Origin: Palsa-504 sp963739615
Lineage (GTDB): Bacteria > Actinomycetota > Actinomycetes > Streptosporangiales > Streptosporangiaceae
NCBI GenBank assembly: GCA_963739615.1
Contig: CAVUBD010000002.1
Coordinates: forward strand, 142,151-206,150
Direction of reading: 5' to 3'
DNA: 64,000 nt
How positions within the stretch are numbered: position 1 is the first letter of the stretch; each line of letters starts with the position of its first letter. The position numbers and the translations under genes were made by a program. Shown here piece by piece: positions 34,533 through 43,070 of the stretch. The notes under the pieces are model-generated. The model saw only the letters and a list, made by a program, of their open reading frames with translations, searched no databases and was not told the DNA's origin.

Positions 34533-35448
34533 ATGACCGGGGAGAAAAACGTTCACTCATGGCACACAAGCGACGTTAAATCACGCCCCCCTGCAGATGA
34601 GACGGCTCTCTCCGCGGAGTACGGACTCATCCGGTGGTGGGTGACGGCGGTTGCCTGCGCCGTCACGGATCCGGAGCGGGTCAAGGGATGGGGCGGGTAC
34701 GCGATCGCCGTCCGCCTGGTGCTCGCTGCGATAGGCCAGGCCGCGATGGTGAGCGGGTCCTCCGTGACCGAGTTCGGCACCCGGAACCTGAGCCTGCACT
34801 GCGCACTGAGCCACCGTACGGTGGCCCGCGTGCTCGAGCTGCTCCGCGACGAGCCTGACCCGCTGATTGACCTGGTGAGCCGCCGCCAGCCGGTCCGGGC
34901 GGACCGGTACCAGCTCCGGATACCTGACCGGTACGCGGACAGTGTCCGCTGGCGGCGGCAGCGAGCTGGCCGCATTGACGCGATACATCCGGTCTTCTTG
35001 GTCCTCGGCAGTACAGCAGGGCTCGTTTACGAGGCCCTCGGCCGGGATGAGGCACGCGGCGCCGAGGTGGCCCGGATAGCCAGGTTGTCAGCGTCGGCGA
35101 CGTCCGGCGCGCTGCGGGTGCTCGCCGAGCACGGGCTCGCCGAGCACGGCTCGGGCGGCTGGCGCCGCGGGTCCGCCGGCCTGGACGACGTTGCCGAATC
35201 GACCGGCGCGGCCGACCGGCGCGGCCGACCTGCAGCGCGAGCGGGAGGCCAGGTACAAGAAGGACCGGGAGGACTGGCGGGCCCGGCTCCGGCAGTACGC
35301 AGGGGCCCGCGCGGTGCGCGTTGACCCGCGCGACGGCTGGCTGAGCCTGGACGACGGCGACGAGTACGACGAGATGTGCCGGTGGCCGGTGCTCAGCGAC
35401 GATTTCGTGCGCGGGCCGCCTTCGGCCGAGGCGCGGGAGAGCGCGTAA
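34533..35448 (+). pseudogene. Winged-helix-type protein of integrative element, split by 13-bp duplication
   Basis: The first frame contains ALSAEYGLIRWWVTAVACAV, LSLHCALSHRTVARVLELLR and ARIARLSASATSGALRVLAE, two helix-turn-helix-like regions. It is cut at 35213-35226 by an exact 13-bp tandem duplication. Removing one unit joins it to DLQREREARYKKDREDWRAR and the acidic end DGWLSLDDGDEYDEM. The frame is open upstream to 34383 (LAALYERPSEPARLDRLL), so the true start may be earlier. The protein resembles uncharacterised genes of actinobacterial ICEs. The duplication is a clear real mutation rather than a single-base error. Confidence 0.65.
35201..35226. repeat. 13-bp tandem duplication causing frameshift
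   Basis: GACCGGCGCGGCC is present twice without spacing. Thirteen is not a multiple of three, and deletion of one copy restores a continuous reading frame. Confidence 0.9.
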
Positions 35449-35461
35449 GGGGCCCCTTACG
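35444..35461. terminator. 18-bp perfect palindrome at convergent gene ends
   Basis: CGTAAGGGGCCCCTTACG contains the stop codon of the plus-strand gene and lies at the end of the convergent toxin-like gene. It could serve both as terminator. Confidence 0.5.
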
Positions 35462-35739
35462 GATATCTTGCCAGTAGACCCTGTCCAGCCGGCCCAGACA
35501 AGGGTCAGGACACGCACCAGCCCGGCGGCCTCATCCACCCTGAATTCCACGAACCCGAAGTCGCCGAGCTCGGCCATCCGCTCCCGGGGATCGTCGGCCT
35601 GCACGGCCCTGCTGAACAGCCGGTCATACGGGTCCTCGCAGATGCGCGCCAGGACCCGGACCAGGACATCCAGGGCCTCCGGGGGAAAGCTGCCCATCTG
35701 GCGGAGCGCTCGCTCTTCCAGATGGGCCCGGTAGCTCAC
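35462..35739 (-). CDS. RelE/ParE-like toxin
   Basis: The GTG at 35739 starts MSYRAHLEERALRQMGSFPP, followed by ALDVLVRVLARICEDPYDRL and the β-strands FGFVEFRVDEAAGLVRVLTL VWAG. This is the size and fold pattern of RelE-type RNases. It overlaps the preceding DUF6247 gene by GTGA. The normal stop after VWAG is missing. The frame continues antisense to the neighbouring gene, so the 3' end is uncertain and perhaps disrupted. Confidence 0.6.
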
Positions 35740-36035
35740 GCGCCGGGGCGATACTGCCGGAGCGCGTCCTCGAGCAGCATGCCCCCGCCCGTGCCCGCCC
35801 GGGCACGCTCCCTGGCCTCGTAATAGCCCGGCTCCGCCACGGCGATCGCCCGCCAGGCCCACAGCCGCAGGAAGCGCCGCAGCTCCGGCCACGCGGCCGG
35901 ATCGTGCGCGTCGTCCACCGCCCGCCGGTACTCCGCCAGGAACGTCTCCCGCTCGCGATCGGGCAGCGCACGGAGGATCTGCTCAGGATCGAGCGGATCC
36001 TCATGCTGCGGCGGATCGACAGGCAGCGCGGACAT
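35736..36035 (-). CDS. DUF6247 family protein, probable antitoxin partner
   Basis: This 99-residue protein reads DPEQILRALPDRERETFLAE and LRRFLRLWAWRAIAVAEPGY, as in DUF6247 proteins that are commonly next to small toxin genes in actinomycetes. It overlaps the RelE-like gene by four bases. An antitoxin role is inferred from context. Confidence 0.7.
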   Translation of the reverse strand: MSALPVDPPQHEDPLDPEQILRALPDRERETFLAEYRRAVDDAHDPAAWPELRRFLRLWAWRAIAVAEPGYYEARERARAGTGGGMLLEDALRQYRPGA

Positions 36036-36115
36036 GCTCCCATGCTAACGCCCGGCCACGCCCCGGCTCCGTAGTACGCGGACGCCCGCGCGGCGCGGGA
36101 GAGTCCTGCCTGGTG

Positions 36116-36300
36116 GGGGTGTCGGTAAGACTGCTGTCATCAGGTACACGCGATTGCGTTGAGCCAGGTCAGGAGCGCCCTCTGCGGCCCGGCTGAGGAT
36201 CTTTGGCGAATACCGGGACCCGGCTGATCGTGCGCGGTCAGTATTGATCCGGATTCGTTGGGTTTGCGGTAGCCGGTCGCCGCCGTACTTCGGGTGTCAC
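36116..36300 (+). mobile_element. Orphan second end of the Tn3-family element
   Basis: Starting GGGG at 36116, the 48-bp end and about 135 bp of internal sequence match the right end of the transposon at 33760-33580 (read on the minus strand) with scattered substitutions and small indels. The match fades near 36295. The transposase gene is absent, so it is a truncated second copy facing the first. Confidence 0.85.
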
Positions 36301-36343
36301 CGGAATACGCCGGGAATCCGCCGTAGATCTTCAAGTGCGCTGG

Positions 36344-36588
36344 TCAGCGGTCGGTGGGTAGGCTGCTGATCGCGCGTTCGCGGTCGGCTTGGGTGGGCAA
36401 GCTGTACCTGCGTGTTTGATCTAGGCGTTTGTGGCCCATGAGTTCGGCGACGAGGACGAGATCGTGGCTTTGGCGAACGAGTGTGGTGCCGAAGGTGTGG
36501 CGTAGGACGTGGCTGGTGAACTCGTCGGTCAGGTGCGCGTCCTCGGCGATGGCGCCCAGGATGTCGTCGGCGCCGCGGGCGCCGAGTC
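36344..36588 (-). pseudogene. Tyrosine recombinase (XerC/D-like) C-terminal fragment
   Basis: The frame reads TSHVLRHTFGTTLVRQSHDL (HxxR), VLVAELMGHKRLDQTRRYS (second His and nucleophile Tyr), and ends at 36344. The N-terminal two thirds are missing. The fragment is cut exactly at the GGGG of the transposon-end-like sequence at 36589. Confidence 0.8.
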
Positions 36589-36622
36589 GGGGTACCGGTA
36601 ACAACCGGGCGGTCAGCACCGC
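36589..36622 (+). repeat. Tn3-like terminal repeat, copy B
   Basis: This 34-bp sequence begins GGGGTACCGGTAACAACC and matches 26636-26669 at 31 positions, in the same orientation. It directly abuts and truncates the tyrosine recombinase fragment. Confidence 0.5.
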
Positions 36623-36719
36623 CATCATCTTCGCCGCTGCCCGCTGCGCTGCCCCCGCCGCCGGATCCGGCCTCATCGGCCTGACGGACCCGGGCGTCGG
36701 GCCTGGTTCTCAGCAGCGC

Positions 36720-37364
36720 TCAGCTGGACTGGTCCCCTTCGCTCCCACTGCCCGAAGTGCCCTCCGCGGCCAGCGGCAGGCCGGGGCCGTGCCAGAGGGC
36801 GTTCCACGCGGCCGACAGCCTCACCGGCAGCCAGACCTGCCGGCCGACCGGGTCCCAGGGGCCTCGCCACCATACGGTCACGACGTGGCGGGCGGTGCCA
36901 CCGTAGCGCAGTTGGAGCCGACGATGCGTCGCGAGCACCATCCAGATGAGCAGGCACGTCGCGACGAAGGAGAGGACCGAAACCCAGATCTGCGGCGCCC
37001 TGCCAGCCAGCACGCCGACGGCGATCAGCAGCCAGAGGGTCAGGTGGGCGGCAGTGAGGCCCCAGGCTCCGAGATAGACGACGCCGTGCGACCGGGTGGA
37101 GAACAGCGGTGCATCGACGGGCGGAGGGAAGCGGACGGCCTTCCAGACTCGGCGCAGCCGGGCTGGAGCTTCGGCCGCCGGCCCGTCGATTGCGGGGTCG
37201 GGTGCCCCAGGGGAAGCCGTGGCCTCCGACATCGCGTCCTCGGGGTCGGAGGAGCGCATGGCCGATGAGTCATTCGGTGCCGCCGGTCGTCCGTCCACCG
37301 GGCCCGGCACTTGTCCTGACCCGTCGCCCGCCGCTGCCCTAGTCAACGATGGCCTGCGTCGCAA
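36720..37364 (-). CDS. Two-TM membrane protein
   Basis: The protein has two hydrophobic helices (GVVYLGAWGLTAAHLTLWLL and WVSVLSFVATCLLIWMVLAT) between a low-complexity N-terminus and a Trp-rich C-terminal part (VVTVWWRGPWDPVGRQVWLP). The first start (TTG 37364) overlaps the upstream gene; an ATG at 37232 (MSEATASPGAP) is an alternative. It is co-directional with the polytopic protein upstream and probably co-transcribed. The function is unknown. Confidence 0.6.
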   Translation of the reverse strand: MRRRPSLTRAAAGDGSGQVPGPVDGRPAAPNDSSAMRSSDPEDAMSEATASPGAPDPAIDGPAAEAPARLRRVWKAVRFPPPVDAPLFSTRSHGVVYLGAWGLTAAHLTLWLLIAVGVLAGRAPQIWVSVLSFVATCLLIWMVLATHRRLQLRYGGTARHVVTVWWRGPWDPVGRQVWLPVRLSAAWNALWHGPGLPLAAEGTSGSGSEGDQSS

Positions 37365-38367
37365 CGTCGGCTGCCGCGACTGTCGAAGGTCGCTCGAGAC
37401 TCCGGCCGGACACCAGCTTGGCGCTCATCTTGATTGCCTTGATCGCGCCCGTCGCCCCGGCCTGCAGGGTGAGGCCTAGCGCGAGTACGAAGATGCCCAC
37501 GACAAAGAGCAGATGGGAATCGAGCATCAAGATGCCGACGCGGCCCAGGAGATACGCGGGGGAGCACACGACGGCGCCGATGGCACCGCCGACGACGGTA
37601 GCGGAGAGCTTGTCGCGCCGGGAGTAGGTCGACTTGATCCCGACGAGGCGTGCCGGCACGGCCACGTACGTCAGCATCATGACCCCGACGACGAGGCTGA
37701 GCGAGACGGCGAACCACCACTTCCCCCATCGCGGGAAGACCATGGTCGCCACCCCGAGCGCCAACCCGATCGACAGCCCCCATGCCAGGACGACGCGGAG
37801 GTGCGAGCGCGCCTCGGCGAAGGCCTGCCGGATCTGGGGCTGACCGGGCTTGGCGATGGCGAAGGCGAAGACCGCGTTCAAGAAGAAGCTGGCGGCCGTG
37901 ATGGCGGCGATGGCGGCGATGAGCGGGATGAGGACGGGGCCGCGCAGCACGTTGAACGACGTGCCGTGCAGGACGTGCGCCTTCAGATCCAGCATGGCGA
38001 CCCAGATCCACATGGCGGGCAGGATCTCGATCAGCGTCAGGCGCCAGTTCGAGAACAGCAGTTTCATGCCCTCGAAGAGCATGGCGAAGGCACCGACGAG
38101 GAACGCCAGCGGGGCGAGGATGCGGCGCGAGCGGCTGAGATCAAGGACGGCCTGTTCCACCATCGAGTCATCCCCGTCGCGGATGGCGAGGACCAGCTCC
38201 CGTACCCGGGCCACCAAAGTGTCCCGCCGCCGAGCTGCCGTTGGCCGAGCCTGCGTCACAGGTTCCCCGGCACCCTCGGCAACCTGGGGCGGCCTGCCGG
38301 AGTCGGGATCGGGAGGGCCTGGACCCGAGCGGTGTGAACCGCCGTGCTCGGCGGGTTCGATGGTCAT
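37339..38367 (-). CDS. Polytopic membrane protein, unknown function
   Basis: The 342 residues begin with a hydrophilic N-terminus of about 75 residues. Then come about eight hydrophobic helices, e.g. APLAFLVGAFAMLFEGMKLL, LIPLIAAIAAITAASFFLNA, WWFAVSLSLVVGVMMLTYVA and GRVGILMLDSHLLFVVGIFV. The ATG at 38367 is accepted. No transport or enzyme motif was recognised. Confidence 0.7.
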   Translation of the reverse strand: MTIEPAEHGGSHRSGPGPPDPDSGRPPQVAEGAGEPVTQARPTAARRRDTLVARVRELVLAIRDGDDSMVEQAVLDLSRSRRILAPLAFLVGAFAMLFEGMKLLFSNWRLTLIEILPAMWIWVAMLDLKAHVLHGTSFNVLRGPVLIPLIAAIAAITAASFFLNAVFAFAIAKPGQPQIRQAFAEARSHLRVVLAWGLSIGLALGVATMVFPRWGKWWFAVSLSLVVGVMMLTYVAVPARLVGIKSTYSRRDKLSATVVGGAIGAVVCSPAYLLGRVGILMLDSHLLFVVGIFVLALGLTLQAGATGAIKAIKMSAKLVSGRSLERPSTVAAADVATQAIVD

Positions 38368-38415
38368 GACTCATTATGGGTGTTGGTAACGGTGCCTTTA
38401 GGCTTCCGCCTCGCG

Positions 38416-39093
38416 CTATGCCGAGCTGCGGCGCTCGTCTCGCTCGCGTACGAGGTACCAATCCAGTGGGTTGGGGCCCTCCCGCGCCAGGCGTGCCGCC
38501 GCAACCAGTGCGATCGCGACCACGATTACGGCCTGATGGGTGCGCCTGTCCTTTGCCAGACGTGCCGCCGAAGCCCGCGCGACCAGCCGGATCGCGTTCT
38601 TTCGTCCGCTCGCCGCCCGCGGCCGCGGGCCGCTGCCGGTTCCGGCCGCCGACGCGTGCATAGCGCCTTCCTTCGTGCTGGCAGGAGCTAAGCTTCCGGC
38701 TCTGTCCCCATTCGGGCCAGGAGATGGCCTGAGGTGCTCGTCATACGCGGCCAGGCCCGCCTCAAGCGTCCACGGCCCGCGGAGCCATTGAAGCCGCGGC
38801 GGGACCTCAAGGAAATCCAGGTACGGATGATCGCCGCAGCCGGGACAGATGAGCTCATACGCGCTCGTGTAGCCGCCTTCTATCCGGCCATCTACGATGC
38901 GGGCCTGCCGGCGCCGCAAGAAGGCCGTCCTGCCGTGGCCGGGCTGACCGGCAAGCGGGAGTGTCATGTCGCCGTCAGGCTCTATGCGCAGCCACGGGTC
39001 ACGACGATCGTGCGGGCGCGGTGCAGAGACAGCGCCTGGACGGACAGCCGACCGGGTACCGGTCATGATGTCCGGGGCCTGGGGACTGCTCAC
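38416..39093 (-). CDS. Actinobacterial hypothetical protein with CxxC, possibly two fused genes
   Basis: The N-terminal 125 residues look like a known small actinobacterial protein type: DMTLPLAGQPGHGRTAFLRR, GGYTSAYELICPGCGDHPYL (CPxCG) and GPWTLEAGLAAYDEHL. The C-terminal 81 residues (from MHAS, 38661) form a separate unit with a possible membrane helix (AVIVVAIALVAAARLA). An AAGGAAGG ribosome site precedes that ATG. The two may be separate genes with the first stop lost. Function unknown. Confidence 0.6.
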   Translation of the reverse strand: MSSPQAPDIMTGTRSAVRPGAVSAPRPHDRRDPWLRIEPDGDMTLPLAGQPGHGRTAFLRRRQARIVDGRIEGGYTSAYELICPGCGDHPYLDFLEVPPRLQWLRGPWTLEAGLAAYDEHLRPSPGPNGDRAGSLAPASTKEGAMHASAAGTGSGPRPRAASGRKNAIRLVARASAARLAKDRRTHQAVIVVAIALVAAARLAREGPNPLDWYLVRERDERRSSA

Positions 39094-39314
39094 TACTCAC
39101 CGCCAGTCACTTGACTCACCGCCAAGGTGAGTTCGTAAGTAATCACTACGTGCTCGCCGCGCCTCCTCAACTTCACCAGAGACGATGAGTCATCGTCCCA
39201 GGCGAGTTGGTCTCACGGAGGCTGAGGGAAGATCAGAACGACTCGCCGACTGCCAGTCGGCTCCGCAGGCCCTGGCCCGGGCCCGATCGGCTCGCCAGGC
39301 GGCCATCGGCAAAC

Positions 39315-39515
39315 TCAGGAATCCACCGACTGTTGCTTATACCGACCGTCTTCGGATGACTTCAGGGCAGCGTCAGCGACTCGAATGATGTCGTTCCGCA
39401 GCGGCTGCCACTGATCGTCCAACGTCCAGACGTAGGGACGCCGGAAGGGTGACACCACATAGCAGACGGTCCCGTCGAAGAGATCTTGCGGGCTAGAGGC
39501 ATTCGCTGCCCCTGT
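39315..39515 (-). pseudogene. DUF262 (GmrS-type) N-terminal fragment
   Basis: The minus strand reads LFDGTVCYVVSPFRRPYVWT then LDDQWQPLRNDIIRVADAAL, the beginning of a DUF262 domain (normally VPxFQRPYVW). It ends at a TGA after about 65 codons and lacks a start codon. DUF262 proteins are GmrSD type IV restriction components, so this is a fragment of another defence gene. Confidence 0.55.
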
Positions 39516-39637
39516 CGTTACTTCTGCTTAGTGGCGTCAGTGCTGGTAGGACGCGCGGCTTTGCCTGGTGGTGCACCCTGCCGCGAACCTGACATGGCCT
39601 CTTGACCAGTCCGTGTCATCGGGGAGCGGGGACTTCC

Positions 39638-40411
39638 TCAGGGTCTGCGCCCCACGCCGGCCAGCACGTGGCCCTCGCGGCGGCGCAGTACTGGCCTGGG
39701 CATCCAGGCCCGCCAGGTCTGCGCCTCGGCGACGCCGGGTCCCACCAGATCCAGCCCGGCGAAGAACGACTCGACGTCGGCGCGGGAATGGTTGTGCCAG
39801 GTCCCGGCCGAGTACTCCGCGGACAACTGCTTGGCGAGCGCCGCGTCGTCATAACACGCCACCGAGATGATCAGGAAGCTGCCCGGCGCCATCAGCCGCG
39901 CGTATCCCGCGGTCACCACGCGGGCGGCATCGGCGTCCAGGAAGTGCAGCACCGCACCCAAGATGACGGTTACAGGCGTGGCCGGGTCGATGACGGCTCG
40001 CAGTTCCGGATCTGCCAGGACGGCTGCGGGGTCGCGCAGGTCCGCCGCGACGGCGGCTACCCCGTCGCTGGTGGCGAGCAGTGCCCGGGCGTGGGCCAGG
40101 ACTACCGGGTCGTAGTCGACGTAGGCTACCCGGGCCGCCGGGTTCACCGCCCGCGCCACCTCGTGAGTGTTCCGGACTGCCGGCAGCCCTGCGCCCAGGT
40201 CGATGAACTGGCTCATGCCCTGGCCTGCTGCCCAGGTGACGGCCTGGGTGATGAACAGCCGGTGCTCCCGCACCAGGTCGCGCAGCTGCGGGTAGATCTC
40301 CAGGAGCCGTTCCGCCTGCTCCCGGTCCGCAGCGAAGTTCTCCTTGCCGCCAAGCCAGTAGTCATAAACCCTAGCCATGTTCGGTCGGCGTGCGTCGAAC
40401 CTGGCGGTCAC
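39638..40411 (-). CDS. DUF574 SAM-dependent methyltransferase
   Basis: The 257-residue protein begins FDARRPNMARVYDYWLGGKE NFAADREQAER, the signature start of DUF574/Methyltransf_19. The SAM-binding region is FIDLGAGLPAVRNTHEVARA and VAYVDYDPVVLAHARALLA. A GTG start at 40411 overlaps the stop of the preceding small gene by GTGA. The substrate is unknown; the family is abundant in actinomycete accessory regions. Confidence 0.9.
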   Translation of the reverse strand: MTARFDARRPNMARVYDYWLGGKENFAADREQAERLLEIYPQLRDLVREHRLFITQAVTWAAGQGMSQFIDLGAGLPAVRNTHEVARAVNPAARVAYVDYDPVVLAHARALLATSDGVAAVAADLRDPAAVLADPELRAVIDPATPVTVILGAVLHFLDADAARVVTAGYARLMAPGSFLIISVACYDDAALAKQLSAEYSAGTWHNHSRADVESFFAGLDLVGPGVAEAQTWRAWMPRPVLRRREGHVLAGVGRRP

Positions 40412-40713
40412 CGCGAGACCTCCGCCTGGCTACCGCCGGGTACCTGACGGCCGCGATCACTGATCAGCGGCCACGTGGTGCCGTTCTCGCCGCGGATGCC
40501 GGGCATCCCGGATGCGCTACGGCTGCCAGTCGTACGGCGGATGTCGCCGGGCCTGCGATGTGCCAGCAGGGGCACGCGGTCGCCGAGGGCCATGTGGTCC
40601 CGGTTGGCGAGCACCGCGAGCATGGCCCGCTGGGCCGGGGACAAGTACGGTCTCCTGGCCGGAATGACGTTGCGAGCGGCATGGCCGCGGGTCACCCCCT
40701 TGTCGACGGTCAC
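40408..40713 (-). CDS. Small protein coupled to DUF574 methyltransferase
   Basis: The GTG at 40713 is preceded by ACAGGAGAACCG. The product of 101 residues reads NVIPARRPYLSPAQRAMLAV LANRDHMALGDRVPLLA and then becomes low complexity. The 4-base overlap with the methyltransferase indicates coupled expression. Function unknown. Confidence 0.5.
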   Translation of the reverse strand: MTVDKGVTRGHAARNVIPARRPYLSPAQRAMLAVLANRDHMALGDRVPLLAHRRPGDIRRTTGSRSASGMPGIRGENGTTWPLISDRGRQVPGGSQAEVSR

Positions 40714-40959
40714 CGGTTCTCCTGTTCTCGACGGCCCGCATCGGGATCGCGGGCTGGCCTTCGCGTCGCCTGGCCGCGGCCCTGGCGCCAGGTCTGAACG
40801 TGCTACCCCGCGGCCGCGCCGACAGGTGGAAGCTTTCCCGCGGTTTCGCTCATCTGCCCCGGCTGCGGGACACGGCGAGCCGCCCCCCTGATGCCGCAAG
40901 CACGGCCGACGGCGTGCGCTAGCGAGGGAGGTTCCCGGCATGTCCACCACGTGCCTTCG

Positions 40960-41127
40960 CTAGCCGCCCCCGGCGGCTGGCGGGAACATCTCCTCCAGTT
41001 CATCGAGCAGGCAGCGCAGCGTAGGGCGCTGAACCTTCGCCTGGCCCGCATACGCCGTGGGCATGGGACCGCGCAGCAAGATGATCACCTCGGGCTGCGC
41101 GGCGCGGAACCGCTCCAGGCGCGTCAC
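40960..41127 (-). CDS. Small hypothetical protein (55 aa)
   Basis: The minus-strand frame reads RLERFRAAQPEVIILLRGPM and VQRPTLRCLLDELEEMFPP and stops at a TAG. A GTG at 41127 is the likely start, though the frame stays open to the TGA of the previous small ORF in the same frame, so the two could be one gene split by a nonsense codon. It belongs to the cluster of small genes downstream of the XRE regulator. Confidence 0.45.
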   Translation of the reverse strand: MTRLERFRAAQPEVIILLRGPMPTAYAGQAKVQRPTLRCLLDELEEMFPPAAGGG

Positions 41128-41178
41128 CTGATCCGACTCACCCGCTGCCAGCGACAGCGCCTGGCCGGGTCCGGCTGG

Positions 41179-41361
41179 TCACGGCAGTCTCCTCGGCAGG
41201 GAGGCCAGCGCGTCGCGGACCCTGCGTAGCGTCCCAGGGTCAGTCACCCAGCCCGGTCCTGTGCGCGTCCCCGCCGTGGCGGGCTCCGGTCGCGCCGCGT
41301 CCCGCACGGCCGGCGGGAGGACTTCCCGCCCGGGCAGCGGTGTACCGCCCCAGCCGGTCAC
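41179..41361 (-). CDS. Small hypothetical protein (60 aa)
   Basis: A GTG at 41361 overlaps the stop of the preceding ORF by GTGA. The product reads MTGWGGTPLPGREVLPP and ends TLRRVRDALASLPRRLP. No family was recognised; the overlap supports it being real. Confidence 0.5.
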   Translation of the reverse strand: MTGWGGTPLPGREVLPPAVRDAARPEPATAGTRTGPGWVTDPGTLRRVRDALASLPRRLP

Positions 41362-41636
41362 CGGCCGGCCTTCGCCCGTACCGGCAGGAATGCGTGGTCG
41401 TGCGCGATCATCCAGGCGACGTCATCCGGACCGGACGCTTCATGCCTGCCGCCCTTGCCGTCGAGGCGCTCGTACCACCACGCGCCGTCGTTGAAGTCGA
41501 TGCGGTAGCCGTCGCCCCACCGGCTCCGGAGCGCCTTGAGGACCTGCTCCGTACGCGTAGCGCCTGCCACTTTCTGCTCCCCGGCAGCGTCCTCTGTCGC
41601 CGCCCGCTGTCCCTCAACCTCCTGCATAGCCTCCAC
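41358..41636 (-). CDS. Small hypothetical protein (92 aa)
   Basis: The C-terminal half has good protein composition: VLKALRSRWGDGYRIDFNDG AWWYERLDGKGG and DDVAWMIAHDHAFLP. It is the first gene of a three-gene overlapping cluster and follows the XRE gene by about 55 bp. Function unknown. Confidence 0.55.
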   Translation of the reverse strand: MEAMQEVEGQRAATEDAAGEQKVAGATRTEQVLKALRSRWGDGYRIDFNDGAWWYERLDGKGGRHEASGPDDVAWMIAHDHAFLPVRAKAGR

Positions 41637-41692
41637 GATGCCCGGGCCTGGCCGTCCGGGGCCAGGAGTGTGCCCGAGTGTGGCACGCGAAT

Positions 41693-42538
41693 TTACACGG
41701 TGAGGGCTAGGGCAGAGAGGAGCTCGCGGGCACCCGCGCCGAAGACGGCGATCTCGGCCAGCCGCGCGAATGTCTGGGCGTACATGGCTATCTCCCGCGG
41801 CTGGGTGATCGTCAGGTGGCCGGAGACCAGTTCCACGGCGACCTGCTCGTTGTCGAAGATCCAGAAGTCCTCAACCGGCCGGGCCTCGCCCCGGTCCAGC
41901 GCGGCCGGGATGATCCCGAGGGATACCGACGGCCACGCGGTGATCTGCGCCAGCCAGGTCAGCTGCCCGGCCATGACCTGCGGGCCGCCGAACCCGTTCC
42001 GCAGCGCTGACTCCTCCAGCAGGAACGCGGCCGTGCGGCCACCACGCCGCAGCACCCGCTGACGGGCAAGCCGGGTCGCCACCGCCGCCTCCACATCATC
42101 GGGCAGCCCGCGCCGCTGCTGGGCCGCCCGCAGCACCGCCCGGGTGTAGGCCTCGGTCTGGATCAGCCCCGGCAGCACCCAGCAGCCGTAGGCGCGGAAC
42201 TGCCGGGTCCGCTCATACAGCGGCAGCCGCGCTTGCTGCGCGCGGTTCAGGCCCGTGCCCTCCATGCGCCGCCACTCGACCCACAGGCCCTCAGCCGCCC
42301 GCAGCGACGCGATCAGGTCTGGGGCCTGATCCTCGGCGCCGCACACCTGGCACCAGACCCGGATCGCCTCGGCTGATGGCGGCCGGGTCGCGTGCTCGAT
42401 CTTGGAGACCTTCGTCCGTTCCCACCCCGCCCGGACGGCCAGCTCCCGGGCCGTCAGCCCGGCACCAACCCGCAGCTCACGCAGCCGGTCAGCCAGGACC
42501 TGGCGGGCCTGCTGAGCACTCGACGATGACGCCTGCAT
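41693..42538 (-). CDS. XRE-family regulator with DUF5753 domain
   Basis: This 281-residue protein has an N-terminal helix-turn-helix (LTARELAVRAGWERTKVSKI EHATRPPS) and a C-terminal DUF5753 domain (GCWVLPGLIQTEAYTRAVLR, FLLEESALRNGFGG, FARLAEIAVFG). In actinomycetes these regulators come in pairs with DUF6879 or DUF397 genes, and a DUF6879 gene lies 13 bp upstream. The family is expanded in ICE and accessory regions. Confidence 0.92.
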   Translation of the reverse strand: MQASSSSAQQARQVLADRLRELRVGAGLTARELAVRAGWERTKVSKIEHATRPPSAEAIRVWCQVCGAEDQAPDLIASLRAAEGLWVEWRRMEGTGLNRAQQARLPLYERTRQFRAYGCWVLPGLIQTEAYTRAVLRAAQQRRGLPDDVEAAVATRLARQRVLRRGGRTAAFLLEESALRNGFGGPQVMAGQLTWLAQITAWPSVSLGIIPAALDRGEARPVEDFWIFDNEQVAVELVSGHLTITQPREIAMYAQTFARLAEIAVFGAGARELLSALALTV

Positions 42539-42551
42539 CCGGGGCCGCGCG

Positions 42552-43070
42552 TTAGCGGAGCTGGTATTCCCCGTGCGGCACGGCGCGTTCCCACACCGCC
42601 TCGAAAGCCGCAGCGCACTGTTTCACCACCACCGGATCATCGGACAGTCCGGCGCCCTGGAAGTCCCCTATCCCGGAGAAATAATTGAACTCCACCAGCC
42701 GATTGTCGAAGACCCAGCAGTCGTTCCCCGGCAAGAGCAGGTCAGAAGAGTCCCGGCGGGGCAGCCAGCGCGCCAGCTCACCCGCGGCGAGGTTGGACCC
42801 CGTGGTGGCGTACTCGAAGCCGATGTACTCGGTCACCGGCTCCGAGACCACCCGCGCCCTGCGGACCAGCACCCCCCGCCCGGTCACCTCACGGATAAGA
42901 CCAAGCCACGGCCGCACCAGCCGGCGCTCGAACTCCTCCCGGTCGCCCGTCAGCCACGCCTGAAACCACGGGTCCGACGGCGTGTAAACATCGCGCAGCT
43001 CCAGATGGACAGCCGACACCGTGCACGCCCGCAGCAGCTCCTCAAACGGCGGCACCGCCGGGTCAGTCAC
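42552..43070 (-). CDS. DUF6879 family protein
   Basis: The GTG at 43070 overlaps the previous stop by eight bases and gives a 172-residue protein: FEELLRACTVSAVHLELRDV, WLTGDREEFERRLVRPWLGL, RWLPRRDSSDLLLPGNDCWV FDNRLVEFNYFSG and FEAVWERAVPHGEYQLR, the full DUF6879 pattern. It is the partner of the DUF5753 regulator downstream. Confidence 0.88.
   Translation of the reverse strand: MTDPAVPPFEELLRACTVSAVHLELRDVYTPSDPWFQAWLTGDREEFERRLVRPWLGLIREVTGRGVLVRRARVVSEPVTEYIGFEYATTGSNLAAGELARWLPRRDSSDLLLPGNDCWVFDNRLVEFNYFSGIGDFQGAGLSDDPVVVKQCAAAFEAVWERAVPHGEYQLR

Noticed and set aside
39185..39388. 67-codon plus-strand ORF
   Set aside because: Overlaps the DUF262 fragment on the other strand and has no supporting features.
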